Origin: Rhexocercosporidium sp. MPI-PUGE-AT-0058
Taxonomy: Eukaryota > Ascomycota > Leotiomycetes > Helotiales
Length of the DNA: 64,000 bases
Assembly: GCA_020746875.1 (NCBI GenBank)
Contig: JAGTJL010000031.1
Span: forward strand, 1-64,000
Reading direction: 5' to 3'
Made by a program: the position numbers and the translations under genes. This document shows positions 50,436-61,850 of the stretch, in pieces (position 1 is the stretch's first letter; each line of letters opens with the position of its first letter). Below the pieces are notes generated by a model, which saw nothing but the letters and a program-made list of their open reading frames with translations, did no database searches and was not told the DNA's origin.

Positions 50436-50804
50436 ATGCGGTCCATCATCTACCTTGCTCTATTCACCACTCTCGCGTTGGGTTTACCCACTGAAGTCGA
50501 GAAACGAGTAAGCAGCCCCCTATTCTCAGATCTCTTCCACCGATTTTCTCCTTCTCCATTCTTTCATCATCTCCCATCTAACATTACCAGGATGTAGCCA
50601 CCACTCAAACAGCAGCAAAGACATGCGGTCCTGGGTTCAGTACGTTCCCAGCTCCTCGGAATATCATCTCTTCCTCAGCTCCACATGATTATGTTTTTCA
50701 AGCTGACGAAATGACAACCAATAGACTGCACGAACTGGTGTTGTTCTCAGGCGGGATGTAATGGGAGTCTACACTGTGATGGATCATATGTGAGTATTTC
50801 CTAA
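50436..50804 (+). CDS. Small cysteine-rich secreted protein with Kex2-type site
   Basis: Too short for ordinary gene finding. Three exons: 50436-50507, 50591-50639 and 50725-50804, with GT-AG introns in frame, giving 66 aa. A signal peptide (MRSIIYLALFTTLALG) is followed by a short propeptide LPTEVEKR ending in Lys-Arg at exactly the first exon end, a classic Kex2 site. The predicted mature peptide (25-66) starts DVATTQTAAK and has six Cys (36, 42, 46, 47, 52, 58) in the pattern C-x5-C-x3-CC-x4-C-x5-C. The CCSQAGCNG core resembles a shortened hevein-type chitin-binding module, and the spacing also fits a knottin. A further donor (GTGAGT, 50790) with acceptor at 50863 would end the protein GSYK with stop at 50869. 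The role (effector, antimicrobial or chitin binding) cannot be decided from sequence. Confidence 0.75.
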
Positions 50805-51727
50805 AGAAAGAATATCCTTGATAGTGGAGACTAGCTATCGGGGTTGTGGATATTGACTGACAGAAATGAAGTGTCTATCGTTGTTGAATGAGTGTGTCTG
50901 CAATTGTCGATACAACTAGTCTGCTCTTACGGTGACTGAATTATTGCCTTGTATGCAATCGAGACGGGGAACTTGCTGAGTTGGAGGAAATGTCATTTTA
51001 CTGATCCTAAATTCGAACGACCTGAAACTATGCAAAAGCAACATCTCGGATCGTTTTATTGATACCACCAATCACTTCATTTCATACAAATCTCGTTTTT
51101 GCGAAGTAAGTGAAAACCAGTGAAAAGTGAAAGGGTTCGTGAACTGTTCTCCTTCGAATTATGAATGTTTCCATGTCGATCTGATTCTCAATCCTCCTCC
51201 AGAGTCAAACTTCACCACTCCATCCAGTCACTTCCCTCGTACTCTCATATCCCACATCTCCTCGGGTCCCTACTCCCTCATCACTCACTCCTGGCTATCA
51301 ATGAAACATGCACTCACTCGACCCCTCAGTCAATCCTCCGACAAACATTTCTACGCAATCATCTGAATATTTCAAGCCACAGGGCGACTCTTGCGTTTAG
51401 CAGCCCCATGCGTAACCGCGCTTGACGTATTTTCACAACAAGCCGGAACTGATATCCAAACTCTCTTATGAGAGAGTCATAAACCTCTATTCAGTCGATC
51501 CCTTAGCTATTCGTTGAAAACTGTATACTTCCCATACATCACCCCTCCTCTGCCTCTCAGAAGCCCATCTCCATCCAACAGCTCCGAATACACCAACATC
51601 CAAAAAAGAAAATTACCCAACATCAAACATCAAAATCAAAGCTCTCTTCCGACCGTATCTAACCATCTCAACGTTCTTCCAGGTCCCTCACCAAACCACC
51701 CAACCCCCACTTCCCTCGCCTCCAAAA
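50805..51727. other. Intergenic, upstream of the Gly/His-rich gene
   Basis: No gene recognised. The last 400 bp are strongly C- and CT-rich and probably form the promoter and leader of the next gene. Confidence 0.5.
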
Positions 51728-52144
51728 ATGCCACTCCTCAACATCCTAGCTCAAAAGCTAACAGACAAACTCCTCAAACCAAACACCAACACTGACACCC
51801 ACGCCCCCTCAAACCACGGCTCGGGTTCAAACGGTTCAGGTTCAGGCTCAGGCTCAGGACCCTACAAAAAAGAAAGCATAACAGAGAAGATCATCGCTGC
51901 TGCTAAACCGACTGTTGTTGGGTTGTTAAGCGGGAAGGGAAGGGATGGGAAGGAGGGTGCTGGTGGGCAACATTCGGGACATGGAGCGGGATATTCTGGA
52001 GGGGGTTATGGTGGCGGATATTCTGGAGGGGGACATGTAGGAGGGGGACATGGAAGTGGTTCAAATGCCGATTACTACGGGTACGTCAACCATCATCCTC
52101 ATCACCACCCTCACTCTCATCATCATGAGGACAAATCAAAATGA
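51728..52144 (+). CDS. Gly/Ser/His-rich low-complexity protein
   Basis: A single exon of 138 aa. The N-terminal 17 residues (MPLLNILAQKLTDKLLK) form an amphipathic helix. Then follow a Ser/Gly repeat near 32-44, a more ordered segment KKESITEKIIAAAKPTVVGLL (about 47-67), and glycine-rich repeats of the type YSGGGYGGGYSGGG. The C-terminus is a His-rich tail (HHPHHHPHSHHHEDKSK). No signal peptide is evident. I do not recognise a named family; small Gly/His-rich proteins with such N-terminal helices are common in fungi. The His tail could bind metal ions, which is inference only. Confidence 0.65.
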   Translation: MPLLNILAQKLTDKLLKPNTNTDTHAPSNHGSGSNGSGSGSGSGPYKKESITEKIIAAAKPTVVGLLSGKGRDGKEGAGGQHSGHGAGYSGGGYGGGYSGGGHVGGGHGSGSNADYYGYVNHHPHHHPHSHHHEDKSK

Positions 52145-54201
52145 ATATACTAGCGATGGAGGAGGATAAGAAGATGAAGGGTGGTTTAATAATGGATAGA
52201 GTACCTCTTCTACACGGTGGGGGTTGTACGGTGTAAGCTGGTATGACGATAACGGAATGAAGTTAATTACGAATTGCTGCGAATGATGGAATCACTTTCT
52301 TTTAAATTCAAGATATAAACTATAGTATCACTGGAACCAAAAGATGAGGTCTTGCCTAGTGAGTGTTATATCTAATAGTAGTGAAGCTCGGAATTTAATA
52401 AATCGTACAGTACATAATATCTTTGCTTAATGTCAATCCCCTCCCTCCCTCTCCACTAATCCAGCCAATTATGCGAGATATAATAAAAACATCCTTTAAA
52501 CGAATCCAGATTCCTGATTCTACATCCCAAGTACGAAGTACGGTATAATTAACTTCTCTCCCCTTCTACTATAATTTCAATAAATACCCTAGCTTCGTCA
52601 ACAAAGCCTAGTCCCACATCTCGATCATCGATCATCGATCATCGTTCAACAAGCACCAAGCACCAGCAAACACACCCCTCCCTCGATTCCCCAACCACCA
52701 CATCACCCCGCGCGCCACCCTCCACCAAACCTCCCACCAACTCCCACCCAACCTCCAAACCACCACATCACCCCGCCATTCTCCCAACAACACGCGAATA
52801 CACCGCCGATAAAGAGGAGGTGAAGTAATACTCTACTCTACTCCAGAACGACAACAATAACAACCACTACAATTAAAGAACGTAAAGACTGCGGATTGTA
52901 GATCTAGATCTAGATCAGGAACTATATCAGGAATACCGACTTCAGAAACCAAAGTCATCTCAGAGACGATCGAGACAGTCCAGAAAATATCCCAAAAAAA
53001 TCATGACCAAAAAGAACAGTACAAGCGAGCGAGAAATCCAAATCCAATTCCAAGTCTAAAGACAGGAAGACAGGATTTAAAGCGAGTATAGATAGCTATC
53101 CCAGTAAAAATGCCTAGAGACAAGGCAAAGAGAAGACTTAATTAGAGAGCGCGCGCGCTCTTTCAATCGATACCCCTACCCCCTTTTTCTTGTCTCCCCT
53201 CTGTAGGCAAGTTTTCCGACAGACTTTACCATGGTCTTTAGATCTGATCTCGGAATGTACTGTACTGTACTGTACTGTACTGTACTGTACTGTACTGTAC
53301 TGTACTGGACACCATGAATTAAGGGATATGAGGATATAGAATATACCCACCTGGGGCGGGTGGGGGCACAAGGAGAGCCAAAGGTGGAAGGGAATGGAAT
53401 GGAAAGGAGATAGCGAAGTACATTTTTATATTTCCGAGGTTCTGAACGGTTCATGATCTTGACTCGGGCATAGACATGAAGAAGACTTACATGACATGGC
53501 ATGATATCTTCAGAACCTGAGGAATGCATGCATGCCCTTTTAAATACAATCCAACTAATTGGAAACCACACATAGTTTCTCTTGTATTTTGTAATTTTTT
53601 TCTATTCCTTTCTAGTTTTTTTTCGGACTCATAGACAACGCGTCTATACTCCGGTCCTCACCCACCACCACTGCATCCATCACCGTTCGCTCACTTGCTC
53701 CACCCACTACATTGTCTCCCGTAACTAGCAATCCAAATCAACTTATAATTCGTATCCATCCGACAATATTCAATTTCGTAATCCTAGCCTATCCACATCT
53801 CAAGTATCCTCAAGAAATTTCATCTCATATCGCATGGAAGCATCGCATCGCATCTAATCACATCTCATACCCCATAAATCGGCAATCAAATCGCAAAAGA
53901 TCGCATCACAAGTCCACCCCCAAACCGCATGAAACCATCGCAACCGCATAAACGTAACGTCTTGTGAAAAACATCATAGATTAACGAGAGAAGAGAGAGA
54001 TTAACAAAGCAACGCATCGACTGGTATAAACGCCGCGCCATGTCTGGAAAGCAAAAAGAAAGTAGTTAGTAGCGAGGAGAGAAAAGACGCCCGCTCACTG
54101 AAGGCAAGTAAATGGTACGGGCATGGAGAAGATAGCCAGGCCATAGATGTAAGATATATCCGCATGCAAGTAGAGCACTTCGACCGTCAGCTGTCGCGAA
54201 T
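52145..54201. other. Gene-poor, microsatellite-rich interval
   Basis: No gene recognised. It contains ATCATCG repeats near 52622, two copies of ACCACCACATCACCCCGC near 52694 and 52760, a TAGATC repeat near 52899, a GCGCGCGC run near 53150 and the TGTAC array listed separately. Confidence 0.55.
53256..53305. repeat. (TGTAC)10 microsatellite
   Basis: Ten perfect copies of TGTAC. Each unit contains the palindrome GTAC, so the array can fold into an imperfect hairpin. Confidence 0.95.
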
Positions 54202-55949
54202 CTATTGACCATGCGCACCAGCTTGGTGGCCAATCACACCACCAAACCGACTACCATCCTGCATAACCCCACACATATCCCTACCCTGCGCATCGACAGG
54301 GGGGTATCTAGCTCTCAGCTCTAGATCATCGAGATGCATGTGCGAGCGAATGTACTTCTCGCGGCCATCATCCTGAGGGTTATGGTCCCAGGAAGTGAAT
54401 TTCCCACTCTTGAGAGCTAGCCAGACGAGACGACGTTGGCGCTGAGAGACGAGCACGGAGTCTGTGATGGCGGACATATCCCATTTGGCTTTCGCCTCGG
54501 CGAAGAAGGCTGAGAGAACAGACGAGACTTCTGTCGTGAAGAGTGGATGTTTAGGGGTTAGGGAGGCGAGGTTGAGCATTTCCTTGGGGTCGCTGGAGAG
54601 GTTGTACAATTGATCTGGATCGGCGGGGCAGGTGATGTATTTCCAGTCTCCACGACGGATCATCATCATTGGTGCAATGGTTCCTTCACCGCAGTACTCG
54701 GCGAATACTGTATCAGATCCTCCAGGACGATTCTCAAGATGTGGGAGAAGGGATGTACCATCCATAGGAAGACCTGCCCAGAGTTTGGTGTGTGCCAGAT
54801 CGACGAGCGTAGGTAGGATATCGAGAGTAGAGACGTTGGCAGTGACGTGGTGAGGTTTGAATGTTGCAGGATGATTGATGATCATCGGAACACGAACTGA
54901 TGCCTCGAAGTATGACATCTTGTACCACAGTCCTCGTTCGCCCAACATGTCACCATGGTCACCGCTGAAGACGATAATGGTGTCCTCGTCCAACCGACAA
55001 TCCTTGAGGGTCTCCAGAAGCTTTCCAATGCAATCATCCACATAGGACACCGCTCCGTAGTATGCACGTCTGGCACGCTTGATCTGATCGGGAGTGAATG
55101 TCTTGCCCCACAGATCGCAAACCTTCAGCAGGCGTTGAGAATGGGGATCCTGCTCCTCTTGCGGGATAGTGACATCTGGAAGTTCAATATCAACATCCTC
55201 GTACATATCCCAGTACTTCTTCTCAATTGTGTATGGATCGTGGGGGTGGGTCAGGGAGACGGTCATGCAGAAAGGGCGAGTATTTGGACCTTTGCGGACA
55301 TGATCGTAGAGGAATTGCTTAGACCTAGATAGTCAGCATAGCCCTCTTCATCTTGACGCCATACTTACTTATACATGACTTCCTCGTCATAGTCCAGCTG
55401 ATTGCTCCTAACGCAAGGACCCGCCTGTTCAATAGAGCTCGCATTGTGATACCACTCCAACCGTCTCTCCGGCTCCTCCCAATTGACCGCCCAGCCATAA
55501 TCGCCAGGATATATATCGCTTGTCAATCTACTCTCATAACCATGCAATTGCTCCCCAATAAAGTGCATCTTACCCGCCAATGTAGTCTCGTAACCCGCGG
55601 CGCGCAAGTAATGTGCATAAGTGGGCACGCTGGGATCGATAGAGCAGGCATTATCGTAGGAGCCGATCTTGGTAGGGAGTTGACCAGAGACCATTGACAT
55701 TCTCGAGGGCGCGCAGAGTGGTGAGGGGCAGTATGCGGAATCGAAGACTACACCGCCTGCTGCGAGCGCGTCGAGGTTGGGAGTCTTGATTTGCGATTTG
55801 GGATTGTGTATTTTGAGGAGAGGAGCAGCGAGTTGGTCTGCCATGATGTAGAGGATGTTTGGTTGCTTGGAGGGGGTGGATTGAGGAGTCATGGCTGCGG
55901 TTCGTTCGTGTCGAGGTGAGGCAGGGACGGAATTGAGATCTGGAGCCAT
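54202..55949 (-). CDS. Sulfatase, choline-sulfatase-like
   Basis: Two exons, 55949-55369 and 55324-54202, with a 44-bp intron, giving 567 aa. The N-terminal sulfatase domain starts KQPNILYIMADQL (metal-binding Asp38). The sulfatase signature is CAPSR at 79-83 within CPSPLCAPSRMSMVSGQ; Cys79 would be converted to formylglycine. Other active-site blocks are AGKMHFIG, SLTHPHDPY (about 217-225) and FSGDHGDMLGERGLWYKMS (metal-binding GDHGD at 315-319). The C-terminal segment RQRRLVWLALKSGKFTSWDHNP and LELRARYP resembles the C-terminal domain of choline-sulfatases, which release choline and sulfate from choline-O-sulfate for sulfur nutrition. Other cytosolic sulfatases share this layout. No signal peptide is seen. 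A second Met at residue 20 is an alternative start. Confidence 0.9.
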
Positions 55950-56567
55950 TGTTGTAGTGAGTAGAGGCGAGGGTCTTTGTGGTGGTGAGCGTTGTTTGTT
56001 TGTCAGGGGAGCTGATGCGAGGATTGTCCCCTTGACGGTGCGTACTGTGGTTCGGTGTGTGGTGCAGCGGTAGGGAGAAGGAGGTAGATGCAGATGTGAC
56101 GCGAAGAGTGGAGAGAGTTAGAGATGGAGAAATGTCTTCAAGGAAAGAAGATGTAAAGGAAGAGAAGAGTAGATGTAGGTAGATATAACGTTAAGAAAGT
56201 AGGAGAGATAGTAGAAGAGCGGTCAGAGAAGAGAGGACCGATACGGTAGATTGTAAAGGGAAGGAGGAGGACCAGCAAGCAGTGCAGGAGGAGAGAAGGA
56301 GCAATGAATTCACTTCCCTTCCCTTCTCTTCCCATCCCATCCCATTCTAATTCCCACCAGCTCGGAGGTAGACAGGGAGGGGGGCATGTCGCCGCCACTC
56401 GTCTTACCTATGATAGCTATGCTACCTACATGTGGTATCGTCAATCAGATCCCTAGTCGTGAGTGACTGGCACTGGCACTGGCACTGGCAGTTCCGAATG
56501 TGGAGAGCAGCATGGTGGATGCAATTTGGGTAGCCTGGGTGTGCGTGTGTGTGGCTACCGTGGGCAC

Positions 56568-56594
56568 GACAAGACAAGACAAGACAAGACAAGA
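56568..56594. repeat. (ACAAG)n microsatellite
   Basis: About five tandem ACAAG units. Confidence 0.85.
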
Positions 56595-58388
56595 GATGAG
56601 GGGAAAGGGAAACGGAGCAGAGGAGCAGAGAAAAATGTTGTGATTCCTATCAGAATTGTCGTGCTCGTCAGACGCCTTCCCCAATCCAGCCATGACCCTG
56701 CAGGTAGATGTCTTATCTGCACCACCCCTGCCCTGCCTCCTTTACTACAGTACAGTAGTGTACCGTAACCAAAACCCAACCTGACGGAACCAGGCACCAA
56801 GAACTACTCCACAAATACTCTCGCTATAAATTCTCCCCCTTCCCCCTCCCCAGCAGTCTCCATATTCGAGTATAGTCCCTCATCGGCCTACATCAAGGCT
56901 GAGTTCAAAAGTTGTGGTGTTGGAGGCTGCGTGTGTGGAAATGCAGGTTGTGGGAATGGGATCATGATTGCCGCTTTCGGATAAGAATTCCTTTGAGCCA
57001 GGCACCTCTGCCTCACAGATGGGATGTGGGTTGTGTGAGGTGTGATGGGATGCACTACTACCACCTATTCCGCTCGCCGCCTATCCAATGTTTGACCTTA
57101 CAGTACACGCAGGCACTCGGCTTGATTTGACTGGGCTGAGCTGGACTGAACTGAACTGGCCTGGATTGGATTGGATTGCACTTGATGGGCATGATGAGCC
57201 GAGACCAGCAGATGCGAGGAGAGAGGAGAGAGGAGTGGTGATCCGGCATGTCCGTGACTGACTGCCACCGCCTTTGACTTTCACTGGAGAGGCGAGGCGA
57301 TGCGATGTGATGTGATCCGATGGTACAATGCCTCGTGACCATCAGACATCATCATCTATCTGCATCATGCGTGGTCATCTCTTTCCTTTCTTTTCCTTTC
57401 TGCCTTTCTCCTCAGTTGCGATTCATGTCACTCACTGTTGGCTGTTTCATCTCGTCTTATGTCATGTCAATTCTCCTCTTACCCCCCTGCTTCAAGTACA
57501 TGTCATACCCAGTATCTCTCCAACATAGCATCCAATACAGCAGAGCCTCCCCTCCCATCCTCAGCCTTGCATAACACCCAACATCCCCTTCCCACCATCT
57601 TCCTCCCACCCAACAAGAACCCCGACATCCTCCCCTCAAAGCCTCGTCCTACAGGCTTCGTAAGTGATCTTCCTTGCCATATATTGTTCCGGGCGTCATT
57701 GTACGTCTCCCTTTCCACCTCCTCTCCAGTTGAAACGCTCCTTGAGTCTTAGTGTGAAAAGTGTGGAGAGAACGCCATTTTTGAGAGGAAGTATTGGTTC
57801 GGGGAGAGGGTGGTGTCTGCGGGGTGTCTTGTTGTGGGATGGAGGGGAACACACACCTGTCCGACCTTGACCTTGACACGGGATAGGATGGGATTTGGAA
57901 GTAGATTTCGTTCCCCTTACGCAATCTCGATAAACACAATCTGGTGCACTCAGTGGTTTCGCTTGGGTAATCTCATTGTTTTCACTCAACTGATCGACTT
58001 GAATGTGGATTATTTATTTACCTTGCCAACCTCGCCATCTTTCATCCAACTAGCTAACCAATAGTATAAAGTCCAACGACTCCCAAATTCTCTACTCCAT
58101 CAAGTGTCTCTCTACTCCTTCAAGTGCTAGTTCTCCTGTCCCCTCTACACGGATCTAAATACTACGCACACAACTTCCACTCACCTCACCTCACCTCACA
58201 TCCTCCGCAACCGGACTCTTCTCAATCAAATCGAGGCAGTATTCCCATCCGCCCATACACCACGCATGCTCCCCGACTAGACACATCCAAGCATGACAAT
58301 CACAACACATAGCAACACAGTACCACACAGAATGACCGCAGGACTCACCTTCCAGAAACAGCCAATCCTTCCCCTCCTTTCCTAGCTA

Positions 58389-58530
58389 GTCAGTCAGCCA
58401 GGCAGTCAGCCAGTCAGCCAGTCAATCAGTCAATCAGTCAGTCAGTCAATCAGTCAGTCAGTCAATCAGTCAGTCAGTCAATCAGTCAGTCAGTCAGTCA
58501 GTCAGTCAGTCAGTCAGTCAGTCAGTCAGT
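58389..58530. repeat. (GTCA)n tetranucleotide microsatellite
   Basis: About 140 bp of AGTC/GTCA units. The left half is interrupted by GCCA and ATCA variants; the right 50 bp are nearly perfect. Confidence 0.95.
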
Positions 58531-60342
58531 GTAAACCAGCGCTCTCAATACTACATTCCGATAAATAAATAAAAAGTTACCGACTAATATCGAAGCCCCA
58601 TCAGGACTAACCATTACATACATACACGTGAACACGATTCATGTCTCATTCAAAGCCATCAAGCTATAGAGTAGAGTATAGATAGCTAATTCTAATCCAT
58701 TCTCCTTCTCAGAACCAACACCAAAACCAAAACCGACGGGATAGAACCGTCTCCTTTACTTTTTAGGATATGGATAAGACCTGTTTTGGAATCAAGGCGT
58801 ATCTACGACTACTACTACTACTGTAAGTATACGTCTAAATCCCCAAGAGGCTAACTCGTGATACCGGTAAATGGTTTCGATTCAACCCTGTTAGCTGCAA
58901 TAGATACACAACCTGCGTAGGCATCGAAAGAACGACGTGCAGATAGATACTCTATGCAGAGGTAGACAGAGACATAGACACAGACGTGAACACAAACACA
59001 AACAGTGGTAGGCGGTACATACTCCCAATACAAGGAAAGATCTCTCCTCAGAAAGTTCGAACGGAATAGAGTAAGTACACGGAGTAGAATTTCTCACCCC
59101 TCTCATGCTAGTACAGTGCAGTACATACTGTAAATCTGAGATATAACATCACATCACATCATCACATCTAATCGCATCCGAATCATATAATACAATACCA
59201 AACAATACTATACCATACTATACCAAACCGCCCCTCCATCACCCGCGGATGTCCAAACGAGACGATTCCGTCCGTCCAAAACATACAGCCACGCAATGGA
59301 TGTAGAATGTAGTATTGTGCAGTAAAGTACACTGCAGTGCAGTGCAGAATCTCGGTGAAGGAGCAGGTTAGGCTAGGCTAGGCTTGTAGGCGTGTAAAAC
59401 ACACACACACAGGGAGGGAGAGAGAGTCGGAGAGTGCAGTGCCCTATATCCCACTGTCCATCCATCCATCTCCTCCTCTCCCTATTTATACCTATACTCT
59501 ACTCTTCTCTACTCCAAAGCCTCTCTCCATCCCACCTCTCTCATCCAGAAACGAAAAGAAGAACCTCCCCCCCCACCACCCCCCCCCCCCAAAAAAAAAC
59601 TACATCCACCTACCGTCCCTCTCTCCGAACCTACTAGCCTCCCAACCGTCCAATAAAACCAACCCAGCTCCCATCCCATCTTATCCTTATCCTATATTCA
59701 AGGAAGAGAGAAATCGCCCCCCTTCGAGGTCCTCCCACACACACACACACACTTACATAGAGCACAGCACATAACTATAGACTTGTCCAGTCTCCAGTCT
59801 CTAGTCTCCAGTCTTCATCCACTCTCCACTCTAAACCCCCCCCCACCACCCCTCCCCTAAAAAAAAGAGGAAGAAAAAAAGTCCAAAACTGGAGGTGGCA
59901 TAATGGATAACAACTGCTAGGTAGGTAATATTATATTCTCCTTCCTATCTGTCTCTATCCTCGCCTTCGTCTTCGTCTCTGTTTCCGTCATCCCCAATCC
60001 CTTCTATATATCCCCTACCCACCTTCTAAGATATCCCCATCTCAAAACCCGAAATCGAGATCGAGATCAAAATCAAAGCCAAAGTATAAATGAAGCAAAT
60101 GAGATCCCCACCCAACGCCACCGGATGTATATGTATGCAGACGAGCCCACGGTAAAATGCAGACAGATGTGATCCCTAGTTCGGGTCCCTGTAACTTCCA
60201 CAGCCACAGCATCCCTAGATCCACCCTTTCCCCAATGAGTGGACTTCCAAGACTCCTCTATTCTGTCACATTCCCCGATCCTCCTCTGTCTCTCCTTACC
60301 TCCTCTTTCTCTTATTCCCACCTCCTCTTTCAATATTGTTCT

Positions 60343-61850
60343 CTAAACACCAATATCAACACTCAACAACGGCATACTAAACGTAACGTTTTTCGTCGCC
60401 GAGAAAGCCTCGGATCCCATACCCAAGTGTCCGATAGACAGACCCGCGCTCGTAAAGTTAGCCTTTGGAATTGTGTCGAGCTTCATCAAGAGAGGTGCAA
60501 TGTCGCCGTAGAAGGTCTCGGTGGGGGTTGTTGTGGCCCAGGTTAGGACGTTTTGGAGGAGGGAGTTCTTGCCCGTGAAGAGGTTGCTGGTGAAGATGGG
60601 GGTTAGCTGGTGCTCGCTCGCTGAAAGGTGTATGCGAGTGGGAAAAATGTGAGGGGATGCAGGAGACAAAGAACATACAAATTCGTCCCATTAATACTCT
60701 CCGTGGCCACCGCCCCTTTATTCCCCCCAATGGGCTGAGCCGCCGATCCAAATTTCGCGAACCAAACCATGACTTCATAATTCGCCAGACTCGAATTCTC
60801 AGCCGCCTTCTGATCCGCATCCAAGAATATATCAATAGCGACGTTGGTATTCACCAGGTTAGCATCCATGGCTGCTTTGTCGGTTGTGGTGGATGGGGTG
60901 TCGCCGACGCTGTAGGTCCAGGATGTGGCGATGGCGATGGTTTTAATAGAGGAGAGGAGCACGGGGAGACCGGTTCGGACTTGGACGTTGGGGAAAGCGT
61001 GCACGGGTTGGGATTCTGGCCCGGGTGGGTAGGCCCATGTTACTGTGAATGGGGGTGCGGTTGCGGGGGTTGAGTAAGTGCCGTTGTTGAAGGATGTTAT
61101 CTATGAGAGAGGAGGTTGGTGAGGTTCTCGTACAGAGCCGCAAGATTGGCAAAGAGACGGGGGGTCGTGAGGAAAAAGTTCAGGAGACTTACATTCATAC
61201 ACATGGATCCTGGTTCGCCGTCCGTGTAGCCCCATTGATTGGGATTTACTGTCACGTAAAATGTCAGCAAAGCTTCTTTCATCCGAAATCCCAAAAATTG
61301 ATCGTTCCTGTGAGATGAAAACTCAATCGCACGCCAAACTCCCACTTCAATCAAGCGACCAAGAGATGCTGCCAATGATCAAGCACTGAAGGTAAGAAAG
61401 GGCCAAGGATACACGGAATAGATCCGGTTAGCACCTCTCTTCCTCTCCGTTCATGGTGGAGGCCCCGTTTGCTCCCCATTTCCTCTCCGCTCCCACTGTA
61501 TATTCCAATCCTCACCAAGCCGCACTCCCCCCAAAGGCACGAAACCCAACAACACCACCACCCAGGAACGCAAAAGAGAACCCAAACTTACACATAAACT
61601 CCACACCGTGACTCGGCGGACTGAAACCAACCTGCTTGTCACAAAACACATGTGTGGTAACGCGGTCATCATTCTTATTGCCATTCCCACCACCTCCCGT
61701 ACCAGGCGTGCCCGTGCCCGGGTTATTGAAGATGGGTTCCTGTCCTGTTGCTTGACGGTGCGAGTCTACTCCCATCAGGACGCCGATTGTGGTGCCGACG
61801 GGGAGGATGAGGAGGCCGGCATTGACGAGCCAGCGGAAATTGACGCCCAT
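60343..61850 (-). CDS. GH12-like glucanase with N-terminal membrane anchor
   Basis: Four exons: 61850-61592, 61248-61193, 61100-60679 and 60616-60343, giving 336 aa. A hydrophobic helix near residues 9-27 (VNAGLLILPVGTTIGVLMGV) lacks a clear cleavage site and looks like a signal anchor. A Gly/Pro/Asn linker (to about 65) follows, then FCDKQVGFSPPSHGVEF and NPNQWGYTDGEPGSMCMN. The fold core shows PVHAFPNVQV, then NYEVMVWFAKFGSAAQPIGG with Glu214, the expected GH12 nucleophile. FYGDIAPLL and GMGSEAFSATKNVTF follow, with Glu315 the expected acid/base. GH12 enzymes cut beta-1,4-glucans or xyloglucan; both catalytic Glu are kept, so activity is possible. The acceptor of the last exon (AGCGAG) was chosen for frame and is the least certain junction. 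An upstream ATG at 61910 adds 20 unlikely residues. Confidence 0.82.

Larger units (their letters stand above)
55950..60342. other. 4.4-kb gene-poor interval rich in simple repeats
   Basis: Many short open frames on both strands reflect low-complexity C- or CT-rich sequence; none has domain content or reliable splicing. Present are CTGGCA repeats near 56468, an ACAAG array near 56568, TGGAT-like repeats near 57155, the GTCA array (listed), (AC)n near 59400 and 59740, and GA/TC-rich stretches. The first few hundred bases form the promoter of the sulfatase gene. Confidence 0.55.

Noticed and set aside
57438..57989. Overlapping open frames on both strands near 57.4-58.0 kb
   Set aside because: Both strands are open because the DNA is CT-rich with few stop triplets; no domain or conserved start.
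58389..58530. CRISPR-like array
   Set aside because: The unit is 4 bp without spacers, so it is a microsatellite, and the window is eukaryotic.
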